A stretch of DNA of 6,947 nucleotides. Origin: Paramuribaculum sp. (lineage in GTDB: Bacteria; Bacteroidota; Bacteroidia; Bacteroidales; Muribaculaceae). The notes beneath the pieces were generated by a model. That model worked only from the letters and a program-made list of their open reading frames with translations, had not been told where the DNA came from and ran no database searches. Made by a program: the position numbers and the translations under genes. The stretch covers positions 1 through 6,947 of the forward strand of contig JAIDJZ010000340.1 in assembly GCA_029051965.1 (NCBI GenBank), written 5' to 3'. Shown piece by piece: positions 6,773-6,947 of the stretch. Numbering within the stretch: the stretch's first letter is position 1; every line of letters starts with the position of its first letter.

Positions 6773-6805
6773 CACACCATCTTCACACCATCTTCACATC
6801 CATCA
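6773..6805. repeat. Short tandem repeat, 11-base unit
   Basis: CACACCATCTT occurs twice in exact tandem (6773-6783, 6784-6794), followed by a degenerate third unit, CACATCCATCA (6795-6805). It lies just upstream of the -33 element of the distal PASTA promoter. It supports reading this stretch as non-coding. Confidence 0.75.
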
Positions 6806-6816
6806 TCTATCATCCG

Positions 6817-6939
6817 CGATAACCCGCGCTCTATATGCTCCCCCCCCCGCCTGGCCCTACAAACCCCCATCGCCCGAGAAGCGGCGCCCGCCGCCGGTAT
6901 TGTTCCGTGACTTTGCGCACCTGTTAACCCGGGTTATCG
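6817..6939. repeat. 10-base inverted repeat pair with a nested palindrome
   Basis: CGATAACCCG (6817-6826) recurs in inverted form as CGGGTTATCG (6930-6939), 103 bases apart. The second copy overlaps a perfect 12-base palindrome, TAACCCGGGTTA (6925-6936), which extends with one mismatch to GTTAACCCGGGTTATC (6923-6938). The arrangement resembles repeated binding sites for a regulator, though no protein can be named from sequence. Confidence 0.55.
6840..6848. repeat. Homopolymer run of nine C (G on the minus strand)
   Basis: Nine consecutive C bases lie about 75 bases upstream of the distal PASTA promoter -33 element. Runs of this length are prone to slippage in replication and to sequencing error. 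On the minus strand it would code for Gly/Arg in the open extension of the PASTA frame, which I regard as untranslated. Confidence 0.8.
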
Positions 6940-6947
6940 GGGGATGG

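Larger units (their letters stand above)
6640..6947. other. Non-coding upstream region of the PASTA-rluD unit
   Basis: I see no convincing gene in these 308 bases on either strand. The open frames here give low-complexity, Pro/Ser/Thr- or Arg/Gly-rich translations with no recognisable motif. The region holds two promoter matches for the minus strand, an 11-base tandem repeat, a C9 run, a GC-rich hairpin (GCGGC-GCCC-GCCGC, 6881-6894) and a palindrome with a related inverted copy. A plus-strand ATG at 6944-6946 could start a divergent gene, but only one codon is inside the window. Confidence 0.6.

Noticed and set aside
6689..6910. Plus-strand open frames upstream of the PASTA gene
   Set aside because: The translation is rich in Pro, Ser, Thr and Ala, includes the tandem repeat and C9 run, and lacks any motif or plausible upstream promoter.
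6944..6946. Plus-strand ATG at the right edge as the start of a divergent gene
   Set aside because: Only one codon is visible, and the nearest promoter-like element (TGACTTTG at 6907-6914) misses the consensus and has no well-spaced TTG, so it cannot be supported as a feature.

Overview
The window looks like a core-genome segment of a Bacteroidales bacterium, perhaps Muribaculaceae-like; the family is a guess. The evidence is the gene families present, upstream regions matching the Bacteroidetes promoter pattern (TTG, 19-20 bases, TAnnTTTG), and AT-rich leaders with no convincing Shine-Dalgarno sequence. All recognisable genes lie on the minus strand, so transcription runs from high to low coordinates.

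The layout in transcription order falls into two apparent units. Unit A, right to left: about 300 bases of non-coding DNA (6640-6947) with two promoter matches and several small repeats; a small membrane-anchored protein with two PASTA domains (5992-6639, probable GTG start); and an RluD-type 23S rRNA pseudouridine synthase (4892-5959). Unit B starts from a promoter at about 4760-4801. It contains a PlsC/PlsB-like acyltransferase (3537-4700), a four-helix membrane metallophosphoesterase of the YkuE/LpxG type (2279-3469), the transcription accessory protein Tex (156-2282), and the 5' end of a folK-like gene (1-159) that runs off the window.

In unit B the phosphoesterase/tex and tex/folK junctions are both 4-base ATGA overlaps, which suggests translational coupling. 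The acyltransferase and phosphoesterase are 67 bases apart, with a small imperfect hairpin between them. The unit mixes an envelope-lipid pair (inferred), an RNA-binding housekeeping factor and a folate enzyme.

I see no mobile element, CRISPR array, tRNA, rRNA or clear novel multi-gene system. The points worth a second look are the regulatory region upstream of the PASTA gene, the kinase-less PASTA protein itself, the unusual catalytic spacing in the acyltransferase, and the acyltransferase/phosphoesterase pairing.
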